Assembly: GCA_021323835.1 (NCBI GenBank)
Contig: JAJPKI010000350.1
Coordinates: forward strand, 1 to 7,440
Reading direction: 5' to 3'
DNA length: 7,440 nt
Source: Verrucomicrobiota bacterium
GTDB taxonomy: Bacteria > Verrucomicrobiota > Verrucomicrobiia > Limisphaerales > UBA11358
The position numbers were made by a program, and so were the translations under genes. The notes beneath the pieces were generated by a model. It was not told the origin of the DNA and searched no databases. It was given only the letters and a program-made list of their open reading frames with translations. Positions 1 to 5,748 of the stretch are shown one piece after another (the first letter of the stretch is position 1; each line of letters begins with the position of its first letter).

Positions 1-1
1 C

Positions 2-289
2 ATCATCACCGGCGACGCGTGGCAAATGGACACGCTGCTGCGCAATCGTGGAATTGAAAACGTCGGCGCAATTATGTCGAGCCTGCCGCTGCTGTGTTTT
101 TCAGTTGAGCAAGCCGAAGCGCTCGCGCAAAAAATTCGCGGCGTGCTCGAACCAAACGGCAATTGGGTGCAATACAGCTACGGCATCCATAAATTAAAAC
201 CGCGCGGCGCATCCAGTTTTCAATTGCACGCCTCAAAAATTGTCTGGCTCAATCTTCCGCCCGCTCGCGTCAGTGTTTTTCAGAAGTAA
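2..289 (+). CDS. PmtA-like phospholipid N-methyltransferase, 3' part (partial)
   Basis: The reading frame is open from base 2 of the window to a TAA at 287-289, so the start lies upstream; the internal ATG at 26 is not the likely start. The roughly 95 visible residues match the C-terminal half of a class I SAM-dependent methyltransferase of the phosphatidylethanolamine N-methyltransferase/rRNA-dimethylase-like type (COG3963 style). The motif-IV region reads as a hydrophobic strand followed by SSLPLL, then comes a helix, LEPNGNWVQYSYG (the usual 'L.PgG...QFtYg' strand-turn), and the ending VWLNLPPARV, which is characteristic of this family. The expected role is methylation of phosphatidylethanolamine at the inner membrane using S-adenosylmethionine. 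The SAM-binding glycine-rich motif is outside the window, so substrate specificity cannot be judged. A terminator-like hairpin follows the stop, so this gene probably ends its own transcription unit. Confidence 0.72.
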   Translation: MITGDAWQMDTLLRNRGIENVGAIMSSLPLLCFSVEQAEALAQKIRGVLEPNGNWVQYSYGIHKLKPRGASSFQLHASKIVWLNLPPARVSVFQK

Positions 290-290
290 T

Positions 291-310
291 TTCCGCAACT
301 CGGAATTTTT
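291..310 (+). terminator. Short intrinsic-terminator-like hairpin after the methyltransferase
   Basis: TTCCG (291-295) pairs perfectly with CGGAA (301-305) across a 5-nt loop, and five T's follow (306-310). Two further A-T pairs are possible after one mismatch. It begins one base after the methyltransferase stop codon. The stem is short, so termination may be weak, but the position and the T-run fit a Rho-independent terminator separating this gene from the fur-suf promoter. Confidence 0.4.
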
Positions 311-332
311 CACAGTGGCCGTCCGCAAGGAC

Positions 333-349
333 TTTAGAATTATTCTAAA
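333..349. promoter_or_regulatory. PerR/Fur-type operator (perfect 17-bp palindrome)
   Basis: TTTAGAATTATTCTAAA is a perfect inverted repeat with one central base. Its 15-bp core, TTAGAAT-T-ATTCTAA, has the 7-1-7 architecture of the PerR box (TTATAATNATTATAA) and differs only by a G/C pair in each arm. It ends three bases before a -35-like TTGACT and lies about 45 bases upstream of a gene for a Fur/PerR-family protein. The natural reading is an autoregulatory operator that also controls the downstream suf genes. The palindrome is seen directly; binding by the encoded protein is inferred. Confidence 0.7.
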
Positions 350-351
350 TC

Positions 352-380
352 TTGACTCAACTGTTTCGTGCCGTTAATTT
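352..380 (+). promoter_or_regulatory. Putative sigma70-type promoter for the regulator-suf operon
   Basis: TTGACT (352-357) matches the -35 consensus at five of six positions. A 17-base spacer leads to TAATTT (375-380), which matches the -10 consensus at only three of six. Transcription would begin near base 387, almost on top of the GTG (387) and ATG (393) start candidates, implying a leaderless or very short 5' leader. The adjacent operator supports promoter function. The weak -10 keeps confidence moderate. Confidence 0.4.
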
Positions 381-386
381 GTTTTT

Positions 387-818
387 GTGAGAATGGTCGA
401 GAAAAAATTGGACAATAAATTCAGTGAGCGGCTGAACACGAGCGGCTTTCGTTTTACACCGCAGCGCCAGCGCGTTTACGACGTGTTGATGCAGAAGCGT
501 GACCACCCGACCGCCGACGAAGTTTTTGTCCGCGCAAAAAAGCAAATGCCGGAGATTTCCCATGCGACGGTTTACAACACGCTTGACGCCTTGGTGAAGT
601 GCGGCCTCGTCAAACAAGTTCAATTGCAACGTGGCGCGGCGCGTTTCTGTCCGAACATGGAGGAGCATTGCCATTATTATTGCGACAAGTGCGGCGAAGT
701 TTTTGACGTTCCGCTAAATAAAAATTCGGCTATGATGCCAAGTCCGCGCGGCTTTAAAGTGGACCATTACGACATCGCCGTTCATGGACTTTGTGCCGAC
801 TGCGCGAAGAAAAAATAA
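387..818 (+). CDS. Fur/PerR-family metal-dependent transcriptional regulator
   Basis: This is a 143-aa protein, a typical Fur-family length. GTG at 387 and ATG at 393 (two residues shorter) are both possible starts; neither has a clear ribosome binding site. The N-terminal winged helix spans about residues 10-80, with FTPQRQRV (23-30) and the recognition-helix region SHATVYNTLDAL (58-69). Structural zinc ligands are present as C99-x2-C102 and C136-x2-C139. Aligned with Bacillus subtilis PerR, the regulatory-site residues H37, H91, H93 and D104 correspond to H40, H94, H96 and D107, but D85 is replaced by C88. C95 lies between the two histidines. The H40-P-T-A-D motif and the PerR-box-like operator upstream favour a PerR-like peroxide/iron sensor over classical Fur, but the Cys substitution makes the ligand uncertain. 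The stop is 12 nt before sufB, so the regulator probably leads and controls the suf operon. No gene symbol is given because Fur and PerR cannot be separated from sequence alone. Confidence 0.9.
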   Translation: MRMVEKKLDNKFSERLNTSGFRFTPQRQRVYDVLMQKRDHPTADEVFVRAKKQMPEISHATVYNTLDALVKCGLVKQVQLQRGAARFCPNMEEHCHYYCDKCGEVFDVPLNKNSAMMPSPRGFKVDHYDIAVHGLCADCAKKK

Positions 819-830
819 CTTTACGAATTT

Positions 831-2279
831 ATGCCGACAGCAACCGACACGATTGAAGATTTAGTAAAGACGGAATACAAATACGGTTTCGTCACTGACT
901 TGGAGACCGAATCTGCTCCGCCGGGATTGAGTGAAGACACCATCCGCCTGATTTCGCGCAAAAAAAATGAGCCGGAATGGCTGACCGACTGGCGGCTCAA
1001 GGCGTATCGCTATTGGCTGACGTTGGAAGAGCCGACGTGGCCGAAAGTGCATCATGAAAAAATTGATTATCAGGACATCGTTTATTTCTCACAACCGAAG
1101 CCGAACAAGAACGCGCCGAAGAGCCTCGACGAAGTTGACCCCAAATTGTTGGAAACTTACGAGAAGCTCGGCATCCCGTTGCGCGAACGCGAACGGCTTG
1201 CCGGCGTGGCCGTGGACGCGATTTTTGATTCTGTGAGCGTCGGCACGACTTACAAAAAATCGCTCGCGGAAAAGGGAATTATTTTCTGCTCGTTCAGCGA
1301 AGCCGTTCAGGAACATCCCGAACTCGTCAAAAAATATCTCGGCATGGTCGTGCCTTACACAGACAATTTTTTTGGCGCGCTCAATTCCGCCGTTTTCACC
1401 GATGGCTCGTTTTGTTACATCCCAAAAGGCGTGCGTTGTCCGATGGAACTTTCGACGTATTTCCGCATCAACGCCGCGAAGTCCGGCCAATTCGAGCGCA
1501 CACTCATCGTCGCCGACGAAGGCGCGAGCGTGAGTTATCTCGAAGGTTGCACCGCGCCGATGCGCGATGAAAATCAATTGCACGCGGCGGTCGTCGAACT
1601 CATCGCGCTCGACAACGCGGAAATAAAATATTCAACCGTGCAAAATTGGTATCCCGGCGATGAGAACGGCGTTGGCGGCATTTACAATTTTGTGACCAAG
1701 CGCGGATTGTGCAAAGGCAAGAACTCGAAAATTTCCTGGACGCAAGTCGAGACCGGTTCGGCCATCACGTGGAAATACCCGAGTTGCATTTTGCTCGGCG
1801 ACAATTCCAAGGGTGAATTTTATTCCGTCGCCGTCGTGAACAATTATCAGCAGGCCGACACCGGCACGAAAATGGTTCACATCGGCAAGAACACCAAAAG
1901 CACGATTGTGTCGAAAGGCATTTCCGCCGGCAAAGGCCAGAACAGCTATCGTGGCCTTGTCGAAATCAAAAAGAGCGCGGCCAACGCGCGGAATTTTTCG
2001 CAATGCGATTCGATGCTCATCGGCAACAAATGCGGCGCGCACACGTTTCCGTATATCGAAGTAAAAAACACGACCGCGAGCGTGGAGCACGAAGCGACGA
2101 CTTCAAAAATCGGCGAAGACCAGATTTTTTACTGCAACCAGCGTGGACTGGCGACGCAAGACGCCGTGAACATGATCGTGAACGGCTTTTGCAAAGAAGT
2201 GTTCAAGGAATTGCCGATGGAATTCGCCGTCGAAGCGCAAAAACTTTTGGGCGTGAGTTTGGAAGGCAGTGTTGGGTAA
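831..2279 (+). CDS. sufB: Fe-S cluster assembly scaffold protein SufB
   Basis: SufB is the scaffold subunit of the cytoplasmic SufBC(D) complex, on which sulfur and iron are assembled into Fe-S clusters. The 482-aa length is normal (E. coli 495). The N-terminal region has DWRLKAYRYW (53-62). The core beta-helix region includes FCYIPKGVRCPMELSTYFRIN (about 194-214), SYLEGC (235-240) and RNFSQCDSMLIG (387-398). The C-terminal 91 residues align with E. coli SufB without a gap, placing the catalytic cysteine C405 at C392 and E432/H433/E434 at E419/H420/E421; C254 corresponds to C240. All key residues are therefore intact. The ATG lies 12 nt after the regulator stop, with no Shine-Dalgarno-like sequence. 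It is co-oriented with sufC, but an 85-nt gap containing a hairpin repeat separates the two. Identification is very secure. Confidence 0.97.
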   Translation: MPTATDTIEDLVKTEYKYGFVTDLETESAPPGLSEDTIRLISRKKNEPEWLTDWRLKAYRYWLTLEEPTWPKVHHEKIDYQDIVYFSQPKPNKNAPKSLDEVDPKLLETYEKLGIPLRERERLAGVAVDAIFDSVSVGTTYKKSLAEKGIIFCSFSEAVQEHPELVKKYLGMVVPYTDNFFGALNSAVFTDGSFCYIPKGVRCPMELSTYFRINAAKSGQFERTLIVADEGASVSYLEGCTAPMRDENQLHAAVVELIALDNAEIKYSTVQNWYPGDENGVGGIYNFVTKRGLCKGKNSKISWTQVETGSAITWKYPSCILLGDNSKGEFYSVAVVNNYQQADTGTKMVHIGKNTKSTIVSKGISAGKGQNSYRGLVEIKKSAANARNFSQCDSMLIGNKCGAHTFPYIEVKNTTASVEHEATTSKIGEDQIFYCNQRGLATQDAVNMIVNGFCKEVFKELPMEFAVEAQKLLGVSLEGSVG

Positions 2280-2349
2280 TCCGCAGATTACACAGATTTT
2301 TGCAGCTAAGTTCCAAAAAAAATCTGCGTTCATCTGCGAAATCTGCGGA
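2280..2349. repeat. Hairpin-forming CAGATT/ATCTGCG repeat between sufB and sufC
   Basis: The base after the sufB stop begins an inverted repeat: 2280-2297 pairs with 2332-2349 over 18 bp with two mismatches, and the outer 10 bp (TCCGCAGATT/AATCTGCGGA) are perfect. The right half has three direct copies of ATCTGCG, at 2322, 2332 and 2341, spaced 9-10 bases apart. The composition is unlike a leader sequence. It resembles a dispersed intergenic repeat type seen in genomes of Verrucomicrobiota, Planctomycetota and other environmental bacteria (from memory, not searched). It lies within the suf transcript and could fold as RNA, perhaps affecting the relative amounts of SufB and SufC; that is inference. 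Confidence 0.75.
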
Positions 2350-2364
2350 AAAACTTTTTACAAA

Positions 2365-3123
2365 ATGAGCAAAACAATTCTCGAAATCAAAAATCTCCAC
2401 GCGGGCGTGGAAGGAAAACAAATTCTCAAAGGCGTCAGCCTCAGCATCGGCGCGGGCGAAGTCCACGCCGTCATGGGACCGAACGGCTCCGGCAAAAGCA
2501 CGCTCGCCGCGGTGCTCGCCGGACGCGACGGCTACGACATCACCGGCGGCGAAGTCATTTATAACGGCCACGATTTGATCGACCTCGACCCCGAGGAACG
2601 CGCGCGTGAAGGTTTGTTCCTCGCGTTTCAATATCCGGTCGAAATTCCCGGCGTGAACAGCACGTATTTTTTGAAGGCCGCGCTGAACGAAATCCGCAAG
2701 GCGAAAGGCCAGCCGGAATTGGACGCGATTGAATTTCTCAATGTCGTCAAAGAGAAAGTGAAGCTGCTCGATTTGAGCGAAGACTTGCTCAAGCGCTCGG
2801 TCAACGAAGGATTTTCAGGCGGCGAAAAAAAGCGCGCGGAAATTTTCCAAATGGCGATTCTTGAACCGAAGCTTGCTATTCTCGATGAAACCGATTCCGG
2901 TCTGGACATTGACGCGCTGAAAGTCGTTTCCGAAGGCGTGAATAAATTGAAGACGAAGGAAAACGCACAACTCGTCATCACGCATTATCAGCGGCTGCTA
3001 AATTACATCGTGCCGGATTTTGTGCACGTGCTCGTGGACGGCCGCATCGTGAAATCCGGCGGCAAAGAACTCGCGCTGGAACTCGAAGCGAAAGGTTACG
3101 ACTGGATTCTCAAGGCGGCTTGA
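2365..3123 (+). CDS. sufC: Fe-S cluster assembly ATPase SufC
   Basis: SufC is the ABC-type ATPase that binds SufB (and SufD where present) and powers conformational change in the scaffold. The frame is open back to 2269, but the 32 extra residues would be translated from the intergenic repeat. Family homology starts at MSKTILEIKNLHAGV, so the ATG at 2365 is chosen, giving 252 aa, the usual length. Motifs are all present: Walker A GPNGSGKST (38-46), Q-loop Q89 in AFQYP, signature SGGEKKR (151-157), Walker B LAILDETDSGLD (170-181) with catalytic E175, and H-loop H207 in ITHYQR. The SufC-specific 'ETDSGLDIDALK' run and 'EGFSGGEKKR' distinguish it from ABC transporter ATPases. The end (TGA, 3121-3123) is 13 nt before the next gene. 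There is no ribosome binding site of normal strength. Confidence 0.97.
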   Translation: MSKTILEIKNLHAGVEGKQILKGVSLSIGAGEVHAVMGPNGSGKSTLAAVLAGRDGYDITGGEVIYNGHDLIDLDPEERAREGLFLAFQYPVEIPGVNSTYFLKAALNEIRKAKGQPELDAIEFLNVVKEKVKLLDLSEDLLKRSVNEGFSGGEKKRAEIFQMAILEPKLAILDETDSGLDIDALKVVSEGVNKLKTKENAQLVITHYQRLLNYIVPDFVHVLVDGRIVKSGGKELALELEAKGYDWILKAA

Positions 3124-3136
3124 TTAAATTGAGCGC

Positions 3137-3598
3137 ATGAATTTGACGGAAGAGCAACGGCAACGCGTGACGGCGTGGATTTTGCAGGGCGCAAAACTTG
3201 CGGAAGTCCAAAACCGGCTGCAATCGGAATTCGGCATTAAGCTGACTTACATGGAAACGCGGTTTTTGATGGACGATTTGAAAGTGACGCCAAAAGACCC
3301 CGAGCCGCCGAAAGTTCCTGAAACAAAGATTGCTGACGAAAAGAAATCGCCGCTGAAAAAAGAATCAGCACCCGCGCCCGGTGGCGTTTCAGTGAGCGTT
3401 GACCAAATTGCGCGGCCCGGCGCGATTGTCAGCGGCAAAGTGACGTTCAGCGACGGACAAAATGCGGATTGGTATTTGGACCAGACCGGACGGCTCGGCG
3501 TCGTTCCCGCGCAGCAAGGTTACAAACCGTCGCAATCGGACGTTCAGGAATTTCAAACCGCGCTGCAGAGTGAATTGGCGAAAATGGGATTCGCCTAA
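3137..3598 (+). CDS. Conserved-looking hypothetical protein downstream of sufC
   Basis: This is a 153-aa protein of unknown function in three parts. Residues 1-48 form a predicted helical domain (LTEEQRQRVTAWILQGAKL, then LAEVQNRLQSEFG and YMETRFLMDDL) that could be a small helix-turn-helix-like or protein-binding module. Residues 49-82 form a charged, proline- and lysine-rich linker. Residues 83-153 form a compact domain with beta-strand character (VSVSVDQIARPGAIVSGKV, then TFSDGQNADWYLDQTGRLGVV) ending in a helix (SDVQEFQTALQSELAKMGF). It has no signal peptide, membrane segment or cysteine. I recall similar proteins in Verrucomicrobiota but cannot verify this. The 13-nt spacing after sufC suggests co-transcription with the suf genes, and an inverted repeat follows its stop. 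This is the position where sufD would usually be expected, but the protein has no resemblance to SufD. Its coding frame is well supported; its function is not known. Confidence 0.8.
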   Translation: MNLTEEQRQRVTAWILQGAKLAEVQNRLQSEFGIKLTYMETRFLMDDLKVTPKDPEPPKVPETKIADEKKSPLKKESAPAPGGVSVSVDQIARPGAIVSGKVTFSDGQNADWYLDQTGRLGVVPAQQGYKPSQSDVQEFQTALQSELAKMGFA

Positions 3599-3601
3599 AT
3601 T

Positions 3602-3672
3602 AATTTTAAGTTTTGAGTTTTGAATTTTAAGTTGAAGCAAATCTCGAAACTCAAAATTAAAAATTCAAAATT
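3602..3672. repeat. AT-rich inverted repeat of AAAATTC-type units (possible terminator)
   Basis: In the 102-nt gap between the hypothetical gene and lpxK, 3602-3620 pairs with 3647-3665 (17 of 19 positions). The left arm also carries TTTTGAATTTT (3618-3628), and the sequence just right of the stem carries AAAATTCAAAATT (3660-3672), the same heptamer unit that is tandemly repeated inside waaF at 6260-6294. As RNA it would form a long A-U-rich stem-loop at the end of the suf block, which could act as a weak terminator or 3' boundary. There is no GC-rich stem, so terminator function is uncertain. Confidence 0.65.
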
Positions 3673-3700
3673 GCTTCCGAACTTGGCACATTGATGCGCA

Positions 3701-4873
3701 ATGCGAGAAACCTTTCGCGAATGGGCTGAAAATCTTGAAACGTTTGTGCTCGAAGTCATTTTCGAGCAGCGTCGGGATTTCAAAGCGAATGTCACACGCG
3801 GGCTTCTCTTCGGAGGCTCAAAAGCTTTTACGGTTATCGTCAAACTCCGGCGCTGGCTCTATAACGTTCGCATCCTTCGCGACAAAACGCTCGGCGTCCA
3901 AGTCATCGCCGTCGGCAATTTAACTGTTGGCGGAACCGGAAAAACTCCTGTCGTCGAAAAATTTGCGCGCGAATTGCGCGATGCCGGACGCAACGTCGCC
4001 ATTCTTTCGCGCGGCTATCGTTCCAAGCCAAAACCATTTCACGAATGGTTGACGAATAAAATTTTATTTCGCGAAGATGCAACGCCACCGCGCGTCGTGT
4101 CCGACGGCAAATCGCTTTTACTCGATTCGGAAATGGCCGGTGACGAGCCTTACATGCTTGCGTCCAATTTGAAGGACGTCGTCGTGCTCGTGGACAAAGA
4201 CCGCGTGAAAGCCGGGCGTTACGCGATTGAAAAATTTGGCTGCGATACGCTGCTGCTCGACGATGGATTTCAATACTGGGATTTGCAAGGCCGCCGCCAT
4301 GACGTCGTTTTAATTGACCGCCAGCAGCCGTTTGGCAATGAACATTTGCTGCCGCGCGGCACATTGCGCGAACCGCCGTCGCACCTCGCGCGCGCACAAA
4401 CTATTTTCATCACCAAGAGCGACGGCAAAACTGCCGAACTTCGCGAGCGCATTGCAAAATTTAATTCCGACGCGGCAATTATCGAGTGCGTTCATCACCC
4501 GCTTTATCTCGAAGACGTTTTCACCGCCGAACGATTTGAACTCAACATTTTGCAGAAACGAAAAGTCGCATCGCTGAGCGGCATCGCGCAGCCGGAAAGT
4601 TTTGAGCAAAGTCTTGCGAAGCTCGGTGCGGAATTGGTTTATTCAAAGCGCTTCGCCGATCATCACCGATTTTCGCAGCAGGAAGTTTTGAACGCCATCA
4701 ATCGCAGCAAAAAACGGCAGGCCGAAGTCATCATCACCACGCAAAAAGATGCCGTGCGTTTTCCGAAAATTGACCGGCGCGATTTAACAATTTTGTTCAT
4801 GCGCGTCGAAATTAAAATTGTCAGCGGCGCGAACGATTTTCAGGATTGTGTCCGCAAAATCTGTTTTCGCTGA
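3701..4873 (+). CDS. lpxK: Tetraacyldisaccharide 4'-kinase LpxK (lipid A biosynthesis)
   Basis: LpxK phosphorylates the 4' position of tetraacyldisaccharide-1-phosphate with ATP at the inner membrane, giving lipid IVA. The sequence has VGNLTVGGTGKTPVVE (71-86) containing the P-loop GGTGKTP (77-83), LSRGYR (102-107), AGDEP (146-150), VDKDRVKAG (164-172), the Walker B-like LLLDDGFQ (184-191), LLPRGTLREPPSHLARA (216-232), FADHHRFS (318-325) and ITTQKDAVRF (344-353), all in family order. At 390 aa it is longer than E. coli LpxK (328 aa). Its P-loop begins near residue 77 rather than about 55, so the N-terminal membrane-proximal segment is extended, and there are about 15 extra residues after LSRGYR. 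ATG 3701 begins the frame; there is no obvious ribosome binding site. The TGA at 4871-4873 overlaps the next ATG by one base, implying translational coupling with the acyltransferase gene. Confidence 0.96.
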   Translation: MRETFREWAENLETFVLEVIFEQRRDFKANVTRGLLFGGSKAFTVIVKLRRWLYNVRILRDKTLGVQVIAVGNLTVGGTGKTPVVEKFARELRDAGRNVAILSRGYRSKPKPFHEWLTNKILFREDATPPRVVSDGKSLLLDSEMAGDEPYMLASNLKDVVVLVDKDRVKAGRYAIEKFGCDTLLLDDGFQYWDLQGRRHDVVLIDRQQPFGNEHLLPRGTLREPPSHLARAQTIFITKSDGKTAELRERIAKFNSDAAIIECVHHPLYLEDVFTAERFELNILQKRKVASLSGIAQPESFEQSLAKLGAELVYSKRFADHHRFSQQEVLNAINRSKKRQAEVIITTQKDAVRFPKIDRRDLTILFMRVEIKIVSGANDFQDCVRKICFR

Positions 4874-5747
4874 TGGAAACGCTGCTCTATTGGCTCGCGC
4901 GAACGCTCGTGGCAATTATTCAAGTTTTGCCGCTGCGAACTGTCGCCCGAATCGGCCGCGCATGCGGTGCAATTGCTTTTTGGCTGGATGCGCGACATCG
5001 AAAAGTTGCGCTGGAAAATTTGCAATTGGTTTTTAGAAATGAAAAATCGTCGGACGAAATCCGCGCCATCGCCAAGGAAAATTTTTGTCGGCTTGGCGAA
5101 AATTTTTGCAGTGCCGTCAAAACCGCAGTGATGACGCCGGAACAAATGAAGCGACATTTTGTTTTTACAGCGCTGAAAAAATTCTTCCCCATCAAGCCAA
5201 CGCCGGCCCACAAAGTCGAATCATTGCCATCGGCCATTTCGGAAATTTTGAATTGTATGCGCGGTTCGGACAATTCGTTCCCATTTTCAAATGCGCCACG
5301 ACATATCGCGCGCTGAAGCATCCAAAGCTGAATCGTCTGATGCAATCGTTGCGTGAAACTTCCGATTGCCATTTTTATGAGCGGCGCACGGAGGGCAAAA
5401 TGATGCGCGCTCATATGAGCAATACCGGCTTGCTACTCGGCTTGCTTGCCGACCAAAGCGAAGGTCGTGGCGGAATTCGTTTGCCGTTTCTCGGTCACGA
5501 TTGCATGACGAGCGCCGCGCCGGCGATTTTTGCGCTGCGCTACAAATGTCCGTTGCACACGGCAATTTGCTATCGCACCGGACTGGCGCATTGGGAAATT
5601 GAAGTCGGCGATGAAATTCCAACAATTGAAAATGGCACACTGCGTTCGACGACAGAAATAATGCGCGATGTGAACCGCGCGTTTGAAACCGCCGTGCGCC
5701 GCGACCCGGCGAATTGGTTTTGGGTTCACCGACGATGGAAAAATTAA
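4873..5747 (+). pseudogene. LpxL/HtrB-family lipid A acyltransferase, split by a frameshift
   Basis: Two overlapping frames together make one LpxL/HtrB-family (lysophospholipid acyltransferase) protein of about 291 aa, a normal size. The 5' part begins at ATG 4873, inside the lpxK stop. It has an N-terminal hydrophobic anchor (residues about 3-20) and the usual early region ending near HFVFTALKK (95-103). This frame then runs on without homology to a stop at 5316. The 3' part, in the frame one base earlier, carries the catalytic HX4E motif GHFGNFE (about residues 121-127), the LADQSEGRGGIRLPFLG block and the closing NWFWVHRRWKN, ending at TAA 5745-5747. Family members attach secondary acyl chains to lipid A from acyl-ACP at the inner membrane. 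One missing base (or a -1 slip) near 5176-5190 would rejoin the frames. Both halves are otherwise well preserved, so a sequencing or assembly error, a recent mutation and programmed slippage are all possible. waaF follows after one base. Confidence 0.85.
5176..5190 (+). other. Likely frameshift site in the acyltransferase gene (A6 and C4 runs)
   Basis: The upstream frame reads CTG AAA AAA TTC TTC CCC here. The run of six A's (5176-5181) and the run of four C's (5187-5190) are the only homopolymers in the interval where homology switches frames. Adding one base, or slipping back one base on the tandem AAA codons, leads into the frame encoding the HX4E motif about 40 bases downstream. The exact base cannot be fixed without an aligned homologue. 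Confidence 0.55.
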
Positions 5748-5748
5748 A

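Noticed and set aside
1089..2090. Minus-strand open frames of 164 and 152 codons (1089-1583, 1632-2090)
   Set aside because: They are antisense to sufB, whose frame is certain, and have no recognisable domain.
2280..2349. Riboswitch or tRNA-like RNA between sufB and sufC
   Set aside because: The structure is one long imperfect hairpin made of repeated ATCTGCG words, with no tRNA or known riboswitch features.
2269..2364. N-terminal extension of SufC by 32 residues from ATG 2269
   Set aside because: The extension is translated repeat sequence overlapping the sufB stop. SufC homology begins at the ATG at 2365.
3903..4609. Several open frames of 60-164 codons on both strands within lpxK
   Set aside because: All overlap the well-supported lpxK frame and show no protein family features.
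5176..5190. Programmed -1 frameshifting as the preferred explanation for the split acyltransferase
   Set aside because: The site reads G-AAA-AAA rather than a classic A-AAA-AAG slippery heptamer. I saw no obvious Shine-Dalgarno stimulator upstream or strong stem just downstream, and such control is not known to me in this family. It is kept only as an alternative.
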